Positions 1 to 9,397 of a stretch of 64,000 nucleotides of DNA are shown here, piece by piece. This DNA comes from Flavisolibacter longurius (lineage in GTDB: Bacteria > Bacteroidota > Bacteroidia > Chitinophagales > Chitinophagaceae), in NCBI GenBank assembly GCA_014163555.1, contig JACJGO010000004.1:186001-250000 (forward strand), in the 5' to 3' direction. The stretch's first letter is position 1; every line of letters starts with the position of its first letter. The translations under genes and the position numbers were made by a program. The notes under the pieces are model-generated. The model saw only the letters and a program-made list of their open reading frames with translations, was not told the origin of the DNA and did no database searches.

Positions 1-99
1 ATAAAACAGATAGGGTGGAATTGTTTACACCAGTTCAGGGCTCAATTTTATATTTAATCTACAGAAGAAAAAACAGCATTAAATAATACAAACAACGAA

Positions 100-1065
100 A
101 TGGGATTTTTCAATAAACTGTTCGGGAAAAAAGAAAAAGAAAGTCTGGACGAAGGGCTGCAAAAAACCAAGGAAAACTTTTTTTCCAAAGTAACAAAGGC
201 CATTGCCGGTAAAAGCACAGTGGATGAAGAAGTCTTGGATAACTTGGAAGAGGCCCTGATTACAGCCGATGTAGGATTGGATACTACAGTGCAGATCATT
301 GATCGCATTGAGCAGCGGGTATCCCGTGATAAATATGTCAGCACGTCAGATCTGAACAAAATTTTGCAGGATGAAATTGAGGCAACCCTGGTGGATGCAC
401 CGTCTTCCAACAGCTATGCGTTTGACTCTGATCTTCCCACAAAACCCTACGTGGTGCTGGTAGTAGGCGTCAACGGCGTGGGTAAAACAACCACCATTGG
501 TAAGCTCTCTTACAATTTTAAAAAAGCAGGCAAGCAAGTGTTATTGGGCGCTGCCGATACCTTTCGGGCAGCGGCGGTTGACCAGCTCACCATCTGGAGC
601 GAACGCACCGGTGTTCCCATTGTAAAGCAGGCCATGGGCTCTGATCCTGCTGCCGTTGCTTTTGATACCGTGCAAAGTGCCATGTCGCGGGGAACGGATG
701 TGGTGTTAATTGATACCGCGGGTCGCTTGCACAACAAGGCTTACCTGATGGATGAGTTGAGTAAGATCCGGCGCAGTGTACAAAAAGTTATTCCCGGTGC
801 GCCGCACGAGGTGTTGCTGGTGCTGGATGGTTCAACCGGGCAGAATGCGCTGGAGCAGGCCAAACAGTTTACGGCCGCTACCGATGTATCGGCGCTTGCC
901 ATTACTAAACTGGATGGAACCGCTAAAGGCGGTGTAGTGCTGGCCATTGCCAACCAGTTTAAAATTCCGGTGAAGTTTATTGGTGTTGGCGAGAAGATGG
1001 AAGATCTTCTGGTGTTCGACAAACACGAATTTGTAGACAGTCTGTTTAGCTTAAAAAGCGAATAA
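100..1065 (+). CDS. ftsY: Signal recognition particle receptor FtsY
   Basis: SRP-receptor GTPase that docks ribosome-SRP complexes at the inner membrane for co-translational insertion. The 321-residue protein has a short charged N-terminal segment, a helical N domain (about residues 20-100) and the G domain. Visible GTPase motifs are the P-loop GVNGVGKTT (123-131), DTAGR (205-209) and TKLDGTAKGG (269-278), all intact. It is short for FtsY because it lacks the long acidic A domain of E. coli; compact forms are usual in Bacteroidota. The ATG at 100 precedes a natural MGFFNKLF amphipathic start. An intrinsic terminator follows the stop by a few bases. Confidence 0.97.
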   Translation: MGFFNKLFGKKEKESLDEGLQKTKENFFSKVTKAIAGKSTVDEEVLDNLEEALITADVGLDTTVQIIDRIEQRVSRDKYVSTSDLNKILQDEIEATLVDAPSSNSYAFDSDLPTKPYVVLVVGVNGVGKTTTIGKLSYNFKKAGKQVLLGAADTFRAAAVDQLTIWSERTGVPIVKQAMGSDPAAVAFDTVQSAMSRGTDVVLIDTAGRLHNKAYLMDELSKIRRSVQKVIPGAPHEVLLVLDGSTGQNALEQAKQFTAATDVSALAITKLDGTAKGGVVLAIANQFKIPVKFIGVGEKMEDLLVFDKHEFVDSLFSLKSE

Positions 1066-1067
1066 TA

Positions 1068-1109
1068 AAAAGAAAGAACCCTGAACATTTGCTCCGGGTT
1101 CTTTCTTTT
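1068..1109. terminator. Bidirectional intrinsic terminator between ftsY and the convergent GH1-RmlD gene
   Basis: A 14-bp perfect stem (1068-1081 pairs with 1096-1109) is A-rich on the left arm and T-rich on the right, so it can end transcription from either side. It abuts the stop codons of ftsY and the minus-strand gene. Confidence 0.85.
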
Positions 1110-3319
1110 CAGGCTCTTACTTCTTTTGGAAGCCCTTTTTCCTTTGGTTCCAGCGCTATCGATTCATGTGTATAGCGTCGGAGTGCATCTTCCAGGGAAG
1201 GTAGCAGGATGCCCCTGCTGCTGGACAATACACTGTATTGCGGTCGTTTAGCTGCGTACTCCAATTCTTCTGCCGGAACGGCCTGAATGTGTTTGCGGTT
1301 CAGGTTAAAGCGGTCGGCGATTTCATTGGCAAAATCAGCCCAGCTTAATTCGCCGTTGTTCGTTAAATGCCAGATTCCTTTTTCTCTGTCTACCAACAAA
1401 TCCAGTGTTGCATGCACCAGGTCCGGAACATAGGTTGGAGAGATCATGGTATCTTTTGCAACAACTAAGTTTTCTTCATTCAAAAGATTACGGCGTACGC
1501 TAAATGCAAAATTGAACTCATCCCAGGGCCCAAAAAAAGAGCTGGTTCGAATGATCAGAGCTTCCGGATTTTTTTGCCGAATAACTTCTTCCGCCTGCGC
1601 TTTGGAAAGTCCATAGGTGTTTAGCGGATTCGGTTTATCGTCTTCAAGATAAGGCGTCCTTTTCGCCCCATCGAATACCAGGTCACTGGAGAACGTAACC
1701 AGGGGAATGCCATAGTGAGCTGTTACCATGGCCAGATTTAAAGCCCCCATTGTATTTGTTGCAAAACAATCTTCTTTTTCTCTTTCCGCATCATCAACCC
1801 TTACAAATCCGGCAGCATTTACAATAGCCCAGGGTTTGTGTTTTTCAACAGCATCCTGAACGGACATGACATCCGTGATATTGCAGTCTTCCCTTCCAAG
1901 AATCTTATAATGAAGAAAACGATCTTCACAAATACGGGCAAATGCATTTCCCAGTCTTCCTTTTTTTCCAATGATAAGAAGCGGGGCACTGCATTCCGAT
2001 ACAGCAGATGTCAGGTTGTTAAGAAACGCCGGTTTGTGAATGAAGCGGGTAGGTCGCTGCCACCAACCCTTATCAGCTGACAAAGGATGATCAATGCCGG
2101 ACGTTAGATTCTTGACATAGGAAACCAATGCTGTTGGTCGCGGATGGCCATTGCGCACATCAAACACTCCCGGTTCATAGTCTCCTTCGGATTCGGTTAG
2201 TAATTTGTTCCAACCAAAAGAACCGAGCATGGCCCACATCGTGATGGCTTCAATCTTTACCCCGTCTGAAACCAATTTTTGGCAATGGTTCCAAACATAT
2301 TTGAACCACCGCAGTTGTTCTTCCCGGTGGCAATGCAGGTGTACTTCGGTAATAGCCAAAGGACGTTTGTATCTTTCCCATGCTTCCCTCAGGAGAACAC
2401 CCAGCCCGGTTTCTTCTTTTAGATTGACCCGCACAGCTTCTACATCAGCATATACATGCCGGCCATTGCCACCATGTGTGTGTGGTGGGTAGCGGTTCAG
2501 TCTTCCATCCAAATACCGTTCGGAGGTGAGATAATGATTAAAGCCGAATATATCCGGCACACACTTGTTTTCCTGGAAGAAATAGAGATCGTTTTCGGTT
2601 ATGCCGCTTTCACGCAGGTAAAACCACATTGGGTGTTCACCGGTTACGCGGCCGCAAAGTAAATCATAGGTTAGCCAACGGCGGTTGTTTTCAAAATCGG
2701 CCTGGTATTGTAAGCCTTTGGTGCTGTACGTTTTACCTAAGTCTTCGGTTTGTACCAATTTTGCTTGCGGGTTTATTTTACGAATAGCCTGCATCGAAAG
2801 TACCACACCTTTCATCTCATTGATGAGCGCTTTCAGAAAACTGGCATCATCTGTTTTGTGCGGATACCAAAAGCCATAGAGCCCACTGAACCTTGCTGTG
2901 GTTAGTGGTTCATTAACAGGGGTGTAATACTGTATATCCGGGAACTGTTCAGCTACTTTTTCGGCATATTCTGCCAGTAGGTACGGAAACTGATCATCCA
3001 GTAAATGTGTAAAAGCAGGCCCGCTTCCATGATGAACCAGGCCTGCAATGACATCAATATTATGTGCTTTTAATTCCCCGAGCTGGTTTTGTGTCCAGGT
3101 CCAGTCGATAGTGCTTTCCCGTTGCGGTTGATGTTTTTCCCAAAGAATGGGATAACGAATCTTTCGGATGCCGGTTTCAGCCAGTTGTGCAATGTCGCCT
3201 TCGCGGGTATAATGACCACTGTAGGCAAGCTGGTCAAAAAACCTGTCGTGCACCCGGTTGATCGTGCATTCAATTCCACCCCAAACTTCCGGATAGTTGG
3301 TTGTTTCTGTTGCCTGCAT
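1109..3319 (-). CDS. Fused family-1 glycoside hydrolase / RmlD-type sugar-nucleotide reductase
   Basis: Two enzyme domains in one chain. Numbering here counts from a TTG at 3340; the ATG at 3319 is residue 8 and is my chosen start. The N-terminal part (about 15-410) is a GH1 TIM barrel: TPVNEP carries the likely acid/base Glu144 and AITEVH the likely nucleophile Glu332 (canonical TENG, here TEVH). The C-terminal part (about 452-730) is an RmlD/NAD(P)-binding Rossmann domain with GKKGRLG (458-464) and the catalytic YxxxK in YGLSK (576-580). RmlD proteins reduce dTDP-4-keto-rhamnose. It lies 68 bp downstream of a same-strand glycosyltransferase, which suggests a role in surface or exopolysaccharide chemistry. 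The substrate of the GH1 half cannot be told from sequence. Confidence 0.88.
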   Translation of the reverse strand: MQATETTNYPEVWGGIECTINRVHDRFFDQLAYSGHYTREGDIAQLAETGIRKIRYPILWEKHQPQRESTIDWTWTQNQLGELKAHNIDVIAGLVHHGSGPAFTHLLDDQFPYLLAEYAEKVAEQFPDIQYYTPVNEPLTTARFSGLYGFWYPHKTDDASFLKALINEMKGVVLSMQAIRKINPQAKLVQTEDLGKTYSTKGLQYQADFENNRRWLTYDLLCGRVTGEHPMWFYLRESGITENDLYFFQENKCVPDIFGFNHYLTSERYLDGRLNRYPPHTHGGNGRHVYADVEAVRVNLKEETGLGVLLREAWERYKRPLAITEVHLHCHREEQLRWFKYVWNHCQKLVSDGVKIEAITMWAMLGSFGWNKLLTESEGDYEPGVFDVRNGHPRPTALVSYVKNLTSGIDHPLSADKGWWQRPTRFIHKPAFLNNLTSAVSECSAPLLIIGKKGRLGNAFARICEDRFLHYKILGREDCNITDVMSVQDAVEKHKPWAIVNAAGFVRVDDAEREKEDCFATNTMGALNLAMVTAHYGIPLVTFSSDLVFDGAKRTPYLEDDKPNPLNTYGLSKAQAEEVIRQKNPEALIIRTSSFFGPWDEFNFAFSVRRNLLNEENLVVAKDTMISPTYVPDLVHATLDLLVDREKGIWHLTNNGELSWADFANEIADRFNLNRKHIQAVPAEELEYAAKRPQYSVLSSSRGILLPSLEDALRRYTHESIALEPKEKGLPKEVRA

Positions 3320-3387
3320 ATGTTTTCGTCTGTGTTGCAATGCTGGTCGTGAAGTATATTTTACTGTTCCCCACGTATGCTATGCAA

Positions 3388-4644
3388 TCAAACGTACACA
3401 CCTCCTTCCGCTGCTTTTATCGTTGTGTTCTGTGGCAGGGCTGCTTCAATGTTTCGTACCATCTGGCTCCAGGTTCTGTCCCAGGATGTGCCTTCCAGGA
3501 AGGTATCCACTTTCCGCATCCAGGCAGACCTTCTTTTCTTGCTCAGCTCAGCTTCGGCTGCTGCAATAAATTCGGCGCTGTTGTTTACAATATGCACCAG
3601 TTTATTGTTGCCATAAGGTGAAACCACATCACGGATAGGCGTTGAAATAACCGGTTTGCCGGCTGCCAGGTATTCCGGCGTTTTTGTCGGGCTGATAAAC
3701 CGCGTGGATTCATTGATGGCAAACGGAATCAGGGCAACATCCCAGCCAGCAATATAATTCGGCAGCTCCTCGTATTTTTTTCCGCCCAGGTAGTGAACGT
3801 TAGCATGTGAAGGCAGGGTAGCCGGATCAATCTTTACTACAGGCCCGAGGAACACAAACTGCCAATCCGGTTTTTGTTTTGCCACTTCATCAATCAGCGC
3901 AATATCGAATCGTTCGTCAATGACGCCGAAAAAGCCAAAGCGTGGATGCGGAATGGCCTTCTGGTCTTCAGGATCTTTGCGAATTTTTCTTGCCCGGCCG
4001 AAATGCAATTTATCGATGCTGCTGGGAAATGCATAGATGTTATGATGTGCATTTTTCTTGCTTTCATAAATACTATGGCCACCCGTAAATACAACATCGG
4101 CTTTGGTAAAAAGATCTTTTTCGAGCTTTGTCAATTCAGGCGGGGCAAACTTAAAGGCCGCAAGTTCATCCATACAATCATAGATTACCAGTTCCGGTGA
4201 TAAATGATCGGTGAAAGGAAGGGCCATCGGTGTGTAGTACCAACTGAAATAACGTTTCACCTGCATCTGCCGCAGCAAACTGCTGATGAAAGCCTTTTGC
4301 TGGCTAATGACATCTGCACCATTTTTACGATGGCGAAGATGTGGTGTTACCACGTAAAGGTTTTCATTGTAGTTTTCAATGTGCAACTTGTCTTCGCCAT
4401 CATGAAAAATAGGCTCTTCTATAAAGAAGACACGTTGGTGTTTTGAAAAGCGGCTCAACAAATGATTTGGACGTTGAAAGACAAAACCCCACCGCAAGTG
4501 GGAGAAACAAAGTAAATCGACTTCATGCAGGAAAGCGCATGATACTTCTTCTATGTTCTTGATCATGCGTTTATAATTGCGATTTACATGCCAGCAATTT
4601 TCTATAGGTAATACAGAATCAACCTGTAAGATGAAAAATTTCAT
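3388..4644 (-). CDS. Family 1-like glycosyltransferase
   Basis: Predicted cytosolic glycosyltransferase with a GT-B fold. The N-terminal part contains DLLCFSHLRWGFVFQRPNHLL, typical of a glycosyltransferase group whose members begin near this motif. The C-terminal Rossmann half contains FFGVIDER, VHYLGGKKYEELP and the donor-binding stretch SPTKTPEYLAAGKPVIST with its Glu. The frame is open back to a GTG at 4752, but a strong terminator at 4700-4731 lies inside that extension, so translation must begin later. I chose ATG 4644, with GAGGA about 12 bases upstream; ATG 4566 is the alternative. It probably shares a transcript with the GH1-RmlD fusion. Acceptor and donor are unknown. Confidence 0.85.
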   Translation of the reverse strand: MKFFILQVDSVLPIENCWHVNRNYKRMIKNIEEVSCAFLHEVDLLCFSHLRWGFVFQRPNHLLSRFSKHQRVFFIEEPIFHDGEDKLHIENYNENLYVVTPHLRHRKNGADVISQQKAFISSLLRQMQVKRYFSWYYTPMALPFTDHLSPELVIYDCMDELAAFKFAPPELTKLEKDLFTKADVVFTGGHSIYESKKNAHHNIYAFPSSIDKLHFGRARKIRKDPEDQKAIPHPRFGFFGVIDERFDIALIDEVAKQKPDWQFVFLGPVVKIDPATLPSHANVHYLGGKKYEELPNYIAGWDVALIPFAINESTRFISPTKTPEYLAAGKPVISTPIRDVVSPYGNNKLVHIVNNSAEFIAAAEAELSKKRRSAWMRKVDTFLEGTSWDRTWSQMVRNIEAALPQNTTIKAAEGGVYV

Positions 4645-4699
4645 GTAGAAATTCGTCCTCAAATACAATAGAATGGCATTGCAGAGATTGGGCCAGAAT

Positions 4700-4731
4700 A
4701 AAGAAAGGCTGTTCAGTGAACAGCCTTTCTT
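4700..4731 (-). terminator. Intrinsic terminator of the outer-membrane protein gene
   Basis: Near-perfect 15-bp inverted repeat (AAGAAAGGCTGTTCA and its complement) followed on the minus strand by TTTATTC. It sits 20 bases past the stop of the 4752-6287 gene and limits how far upstream the glycosyltransferase can start. Confidence 0.8.
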
Positions 4732-4751
4732 TATGAAGAATTTCCGCTGCA

Positions 4752-6287
4752 CTAAATTTTAAAACCAAGCGTCAGCAAAACTTTTCCGGTAGTGTTGCGA
4801 AGATCGGCATTAAAGTAAGGTGCATTCTGCAAGCGGTATGCAACGTTTACATCTTTGGTCATCGAATGCACATAGGTCGCATCAATAAAGAAACCTTTGT
4901 GACGGTAACCCAAACCTCCGCTAAGGTTTAACCGGTTTCCATTTTCGTTATTGATGTTTTTGTATGGGCTTCCGTAATAAGCAACGCCGGCCCGCACCAT
5001 GAACGTGGTAAATTTCAATTCGCCACCAGCCCTGAAGTTGAAAGCTCCTTTGTACGCATTTCCTATAGCCGTGTTGAGGGATTTTAAGTAATCAACTGTT
5101 TCCTGATCAGCAAAGCCATTTTCGTTATCGGTAAAATACCGCGACATACCATACGGAACATATTCAATATCGGCTGTAAGAAAGCCGCGCTGGCGGGTTA
5201 CATCCTGCACTTCGCGAATCACATAGGACACACTTCCCATTACTTTTAGCGGTGTCATATGAATGTACTTGAATTCCGAACTCTGTCCGGTTACATCTTC
5301 AATCGACTGCACCATTGTACCGCCATAGCCTTCCGTATCGGTGGTTATCTCGGCTGTGTTCCTGTCCGTTAAGGTGTAAAAAGTAGGGGTGTGAAAGGCA
5401 AAGCCTAGACGCCAGTATTCCTGTGGTTTGTAAATAAGCCCACCTTTCAGATTGATACCGGCTCCACGTGTAGAAAGTCCCTGTTTAAAAAGGGCATAAT
5501 TAAAGTTATTGTTCTCGTTGTTTGTAGCATCAACTTCTAAGAATTCCATCTGCCGCTCATGGCGCAAAATGGGAATGCCGATAGTACCACCCAGCAATAC
5601 TTTGTCGCTAACGTTTGTGCCTATACCCAGCGCAAATTCTGTTATACCCCCGGAGGAGTAAACTGTATTCTGCTGCAGCAGGCCGGTAGCAATGGGTGCC
5701 CGTGTTTGAAACTGATAATTCGGCTGCGTGCCACCAATGGTATCAATCCAATATGTGTTAAAGGCCAGCGAAGTACCGAAAGGAAAATTGCCTGCTACGG
5801 CATTTGCATCGCGTATGTTTCCATTCCTGATTTCATCAAGAAACGATTGTGAGTAGGAGCTTTGATTGTTCTGCCCGCGGTAGTAAAAATTGTTTTTAAA
5901 ATCAGCCGTTTGGTTTACGGCAATACTTACAGCGGTGCTGCGCCGGCTGCGGCCATCGCTGCCACCAAAAATAATCCCTGAAGTTCCAATCGCAAATTTG
6001 TTTGCGGTTGAGTCTTCCCTGCGACCCAAATAAGAGGCTTTGGTTTTGCCAAAGCTGTATTGTGGTGTAAAGACGATATCACCCGTGCGGTAAAAGCCAA
6101 GGCCTGCAGGATTAACGAATGTAGCGGTGATGTCACCACCCAGTGAGCCCATCGCACCACCAATTGCCTGGATACGTGCCGTTCCGCCTTGCACATTCCA
6201 GGAATAGCGTAAGGCATCTTCCGGGCTTTGCGCTGAAGCGATGCCACCGGCAAGAACTGAAAAAATGAACAGTATATGTTTTTGCAT
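4752..6287 (-). CDS. Predicted outer-membrane beta-barrel protein (OMPP1/FadL-like)
   Basis: Secreted envelope protein of about 511 residues. After the signal peptide (MQKHILFIFSVLAGGIASAQ) comes a region rich in Gly and aromatic residues with SLGGDITATFVNPAGLGFYRTGD, resembling the N-terminal plug motif of FadL/OMPP1 transporters, where an NPAG box is characteristic. Alternating hydrophobic strands such as RAGVAYYGSPY and YRHKGFFIDATYVH continue to a C-terminal strand ending in LTLGFKI, as expected for a barrel. ATG 6287 is preferred over the in-frame TTG at 6293. A -7-like TAATATTTG sits only a few bases before the ATG. The substrate is unknown; hydrophobic-compound uptake is known for FadL relatives but is only inference here. 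Confidence 0.75.
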   Translation of the reverse strand: MQKHILFIFSVLAGGIASAQSPEDALRYSWNVQGGTARIQAIGGAMGSLGGDITATFVNPAGLGFYRTGDIVFTPQYSFGKTKASYLGRREDSTANKFAIGTSGIIFGGSDGRSRRSTAVSIAVNQTADFKNNFYYRGQNNQSSYSQSFLDEIRNGNIRDANAVAGNFPFGTSLAFNTYWIDTIGGTQPNYQFQTRAPIATGLLQQNTVYSSGGITEFALGIGTNVSDKVLLGGTIGIPILRHERQMEFLEVDATNNENNNFNYALFKQGLSTRGAGINLKGGLIYKPQEYWRLGFAFHTPTFYTLTDRNTAEITTDTEGYGGTMVQSIEDVTGQSSEFKYIHMTPLKVMGSVSYVIREVQDVTRQRGFLTADIEYVPYGMSRYFTDNENGFADQETVDYLKSLNTAIGNAYKGAFNFRAGGELKFTTFMVRAGVAYYGSPYKNINNENGNRLNLSGGLGYRHKGFFIDATYVHSMTKDVNVAYRLQNAPYFNADLRNTTGKVLLTLGFKI

Positions 6288-6318
6288 AAACAAATATTAG
6301 AGACGTACTGGCAAAACA

Positions 6319-6356
6319 GTAGCAGGAGATGGTTTGATCCATCAATTTCCTGCTAC
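6319..6356 (-). terminator. Possible terminator of the 6386-7147 lipoprotein gene
   Basis: Inverted repeat GTAGCAGGA ... TCCTGCTAC with an inner GATGG/CCATC pair, followed on the minus strand by TGTTTTG. The T-tract is weak. Confidence 0.45.
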
Positions 6357-6385
6357 GTTCCTGAAATGATTTGTAAAACGAAAGC

Positions 6386-7147
6386 TTAAAACTTCCGAAC
6401 CGGAGCCCGGCTGCTTCCACTGCTGGAAGAACCGCTGTTGCTACTGCCGCTGCTGCTGCTGCTATTGTTATTGTTGCTGCCGCTGACAGTTGTTTTTCCT
6501 GAGCTTGAAGAGTTGTTGCTGTTATTATTGCCGCCGAAAACATCTCTTAGGAAGCCGCCGGCGTTGGAGCCGCTGCCGCGATAATTATCATTGCTGCTGC
6601 CGGAGCTGCCGAATATTCTTCCGTTATTTCTGGGCACATTCGGATTATTGGAATTTCCGTTTCTGTCAAAAACATGAAGATTCGATGTGCGGGGCTTGTT
6701 GTACTTAGGATTAGTATTTCCGTAAACTACGCCTGAATAATAGGGGCTGTAGTAATAAGGGTTGTAATAGTACGGGCTGTGATTCCAGTAGGTATAGCCG
6801 CTGTTCCACATCCAGGCGTTGCGGTTGTAAAGATGATAATTGTAATTGTTGATGCGATAATAATCATTGTAACGATAATAGTTATTCCTGTTATACGCAT
6901 AATAATCATAATCGTCCAGCAAACCGTAACGGCGATTGGAGACCTTCATGCGCAAGTAACGGTCTTCCCGGTCCAGTTCATCATTTCCATAGCGGCGGTT
7001 GTCGTCACGCTTTTCCACACGAACATATTCTTCCTGTGGACGCTCGGGTGAGAAATAAACATCATCCGGAGTTTGCCCGGATTTATAAACAGAAGAACAA
7101 GAGGCAAGAAAAGCTGCAATCGTCAAAAAGGGTAGATATGATTTCAT
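6386..7147 (-). CDS. Asn/Tyr- and Ser/Gly-rich lipoprotein of unknown function
   Basis: About 253 residues from ATG 7147; the frame is open further upstream, but MKSYLPFLTIAAFLASC is a clear type II signal with the lipobox Cys. After an acidic/basic linker (ERPQEEYVRVEKRDDNRR) comes a long tract dominated by Tyr and Asn, then a Ser/Gly/Asn low-complexity tail ending in RAPVRKF. Chitinophagaceae often carry such lipoproteins; I know no assigned function. It is transcribed divergently from proS. The low-complexity tail makes homology searching unreliable. Confidence 0.75.
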   Translation of the reverse strand: MKSYLPFLTIAAFLASCSSVYKSGQTPDDVYFSPERPQEEYVRVEKRDDNRRYGNDELDREDRYLRMKVSNRRYGLLDDYDYYAYNRNNYYRYNDYYRINNYNYHLYNRNAWMWNSGYTYWNHSPYYYNPYYYSPYYSGVVYGNTNPKYNKPRTSNLHVFDRNGNSNNPNVPRNNGRIFGSSGSSNDNYRGSGSNAGGFLRDVFGGNNNSNNSSSSGKTTVSGSNNNNSSSSSGSSNSGSSSSGSSRAPVRKF

Positions 7148-7289
7148 GGCAGATGATTTAGAGGTTAATATTACTTTTGCCATCGCACAGTAAATTTCCA
7201 CATTTTGCTGTTAAACAAAAGATAATTAAAGTTACATGGTTTTGCGTGCAAAAAGCAGTTCACAACAACTGATTTTTAGGAGCAAAAAA

Positions 7290-7309
7290 ATAGTAAAACG
7301 CTTTACTAT
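7290..7309. promoter_or_regulatory. Perfect palindrome upstream of proS
   Basis: ATAGTAAA-ACGC-TTTACTAT, an 8-bp perfect inverted repeat with a 4-base centre, 26-41 bp before the proS start. It could be an operator or a small RNA hairpin in the proS leader. No regulator is identified. Confidence 0.4.
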
Positions 7310-7349
7310 AAAGCCTTCCGGACGCAGAGCCTAAATGCCAGAAACAATC

Positions 7350-8828
7350 ATGAGTAAAGAGCTGACATCACGATCCGAAGATTATTCGCAATGGTATAAT
7401 GACCTTGTCATCAAAGGCGGGCTGGCCGATTATTCGGCTGTTCGTGGCTGTATGGTCATCAAGCCCTATGGCTTTGCCCTTTGGGAAAACATGCGTGACG
7501 AATTAGACCGTATGTTTAAAGAAACCGGTCACCAGAATGCCTATTTCCCCTTGTTCGTTCCGAAAAGTTTATTTGAGGCGGAAGAAAAAAACGCCGAAGG
7601 TTTTGCCAAGGAATGTGCTGTGGTCACCCATTACCGCTTGAAAACAGATCCGGCCAACAAAGGGAAACTGATGGTGGACCCGGAAGCCAAACTGGAAGAA
7701 GAACTGGTGGTTCGCCCCACGTCGGAAGCCATTATCTGGAATACCTACAAGGACTGGATCCAGTCTTACCGCGACCTGCCTATCCTCATTAACCAATGGG
7801 CTAATGTAGTGCGATGGGAAATGCGTACCCGGCTGTTTTTACGAACTGCCGAATTCCTGTGGCAGGAAGGCCATACAGCACATGCTACCAAAGAAGAAGC
7901 CATTGCAGAAACAGAAAAAATGCTGGAAGTCTATGCAACGTTCGCAGAACAGTTTATGGCCTTGCCGGTGATTCGTGGTGTAAAAACACCCAGCGAACGA
8001 TTTGCCGGTGCAGAAGATACCTACTGCATTGAAGCGCTGATGCAGGATGGGAAAGCGCTGCAGGCCGGCACATCGCACTTCCTGGGGCAGAACTTTGCCA
8101 AAGCGTTTGAAGTAAAATTCTTAAGCAAAGAAAACAAGCAGGAATATGTGTGGGCTACCAGTTGGGGGGTGAGCACTCGCCTGATTGGTGCGCTCATCAT
8201 GGCGCACAGCGATGACAGTGGGTTAATGATGCCACCACGCATTGCACCTTTGCAAGTGGTGATTGTTCCCATTTATAAGGGCGAAGAGCAAAAAGCGCAG
8301 GTAGATGAAAAGGTGCAGGAACTGATGAAGGAATTAAAAACAGCCGGCATCCGCGTGAAATATGATGATAACGATAACACCCGTCCGGGATGGAAGTTTG
8401 CCGAATACGAACTGAAAGGTGTACCGGTACGCATAGCCCTGGGTGCAAGAGACCTACAGAATGGTGTAGCCGAAGTGGCCCGAAGGGATACAAAAGAAAA
8501 ATCATCCATAGCACTGCAAGGACTCGCTACGCACATTACAGGATTGCTGGAAGAAATTCAGCAGAACCTTTATAACCGTGCCCTAGCCTTTCGCGAAGAA
8601 AACACAACCAAAGTAGATACGTGGGAAGAGTTTGTAAAAGTGCTGGATGAAAAGCCCGGATTTGTTTCGGCGCACTGGGACGGCACAGAAGAAACCGAAG
8701 AAGCCATCAAGGAAAAAACGAAAGCGACCATTCGTTGCATTCCCCTGAACAATGTTCAGGAAGAAGGAACCTGCATCCTGACAGGGAAGCCTTCTTCGCA
8801 ACGGGTATTGTTTGCGAGAGCCTACTAA
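7350..8828 (+). CDS. proS: Prolyl-tRNA synthetase
   Basis: Class II aminoacyl-tRNA synthetase charging tRNA-Pro. It is the shorter form (about 492 residues) related to archaeal/eukaryotic ProRS, without the editing insertion of E. coli ProRS. Visible class II features: [15 protein letters not shown] near the N-terminus, the motif 2 region [26 protein letters not shown], and the ATP-site stretch [20 protein letters not shown]. The anticodon-binding domain spans about 290-400 and the C-terminal zinc-type domain closes the protein (CIPLNN, CILTGKP). ATG 7335 is also in frame; I prefer 7350 (MSKELTSR) because family members usually begin this way. A strong hairpin follows the stop. Confidence 0.97.
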   Translation: MSKELTSRSEDYSQWYNDLVIKGGLADYSAVRGCMVIKPYGFALWENMRDELDRMFKETGHQNAYFPLFVPKSLFEAEEKNAEGFAKECAVVTHYRLKTDPANKGKLMVDPEAKLEEELVVRPTSEAIIWNTYKDWIQSYRDLPILINQWANVVRWEMRTRLFLRTAEFLWQEGHTAHATKEEAIAETEKMLEVYATFAEQFMALPVIRGVKTPSERFAGAEDTYCIEALMQDGKALQAGTSHFLGQNFAKAFEVKFLSKENKQEYVWATSWGVSTRLIGALIMAHSDDSGLMMPPRIAPLQVVIVPIYKGEEQKAQVDEKVQELMKELKTAGIRVKYDDNDNTRPGWKFAEYELKGVPVRIALGARDLQNGVAEVARRDTKEKSSIALQGLATHITGLLEEIQQNLYNRALAFREENTTKVDTWEEFVKVLDEKPGFVSAHWDGTEETEEAIKEKTKATIRCIPLNNVQEEGTCILTGKPSSQRVLFARAY

Positions 8829-8846
8829 TACAATTAACGCAATGCA

Positions 8847-8895
8847 ATGGGCAATTGGTAATGGCTACGAATCAACCATCACCGATTGCCCATCT
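8847..8895 (+). terminator. Hairpin terminator after proS built from heptamer units
   Basis: ATGGGCAATTGGTAATGG pairs with the segment ending GATTGCCCAT at 8893 (about 18 bp with a few wobble pairs), followed by CTTCTTTTG. Both arms are 7-base near-repeats (GCAATGG, GCAATTG, GTAATGG). Confidence 0.6.
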
Positions 8896-8932
8896 TCTTT
8901 TGAAAATCTATCTTTAGTATAAACCCAAACGC

Positions 8933-9397
8933 ATGGAACAAAATTCCTCGCTTTTTTCGCTCACCATCGATCCGCTTGCCAAATCGCACTTGCTGGAAAC
9001 GGCAAAATGGGCCCGCTTTTTAGCCATTGTAGGATTTGTATTTCTGGCATTTGCAGTTTTATTGGGTGTTTATTCAACGGTTACGGTCAACCGGTTTGAA
9101 GAAGATTATCGCGAAATGGGAGGATTGGGATCGGAGGGTGTTATGAGCTCCGCCGGTACAGGGGTGGCTGTGATGTACATCATCATGGCCGTAATCTGGT
9201 TTTTCCCCTTACTATTTACACTTCGCTTTGCCAACCAAATGCGTAATGCATTACAAGGAAATAACCAGGAACTGCTCAGTGCATCTTTTCATAACCTGAA
9301 AGTCTGTTACCGGTACCTGGGTATCATAACGGTAATTTTTCTTGTGATGATTGCCCTTTCGATGCTGTTCGGCATTATGGGAATGGCGCTTAGTTAG
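8933..9397 (+). CDS. DUF5362-type inner-membrane protein
   Basis: 154-residue protein with three hydrophobic segments (about 24-47, 78-102 and 126-150), matching the general layout of DUF5362 proteins of Bacteroidota, whose function is unknown. The second and third helices flank a short soluble loop containing MRNALQGNNQELLSASFHNLKVCYRYLG-like sequence. A -7-like TATCTTTA lies about 17 bases before the ATG. Its 3' end overlaps the convergent RDD gene by 8 bp, so the two transcripts are antisense at their ends. Confidence 0.75.
   Translation: MEQNSSLFSLTIDPLAKSHLLETAKWARFLAIVGFVFLAFAVLLGVYSTVTVNRFEEDYREMGGLGSEGVMSSAGTGVAVMYIIMAVIWFFPLLFTLRFANQMRNALQGNNQELLSASFHNLKVCYRYLGIITVIFLVMIALSMLFGIMGMALS

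Noticed and set aside
4645-4752. Longer glycosyltransferase frame starting at 4752
   Set aside because: It would place the intrinsic terminator of the preceding gene (4700-4731) inside the coding sequence and needs a GTG start; later ATGs fit the family start.
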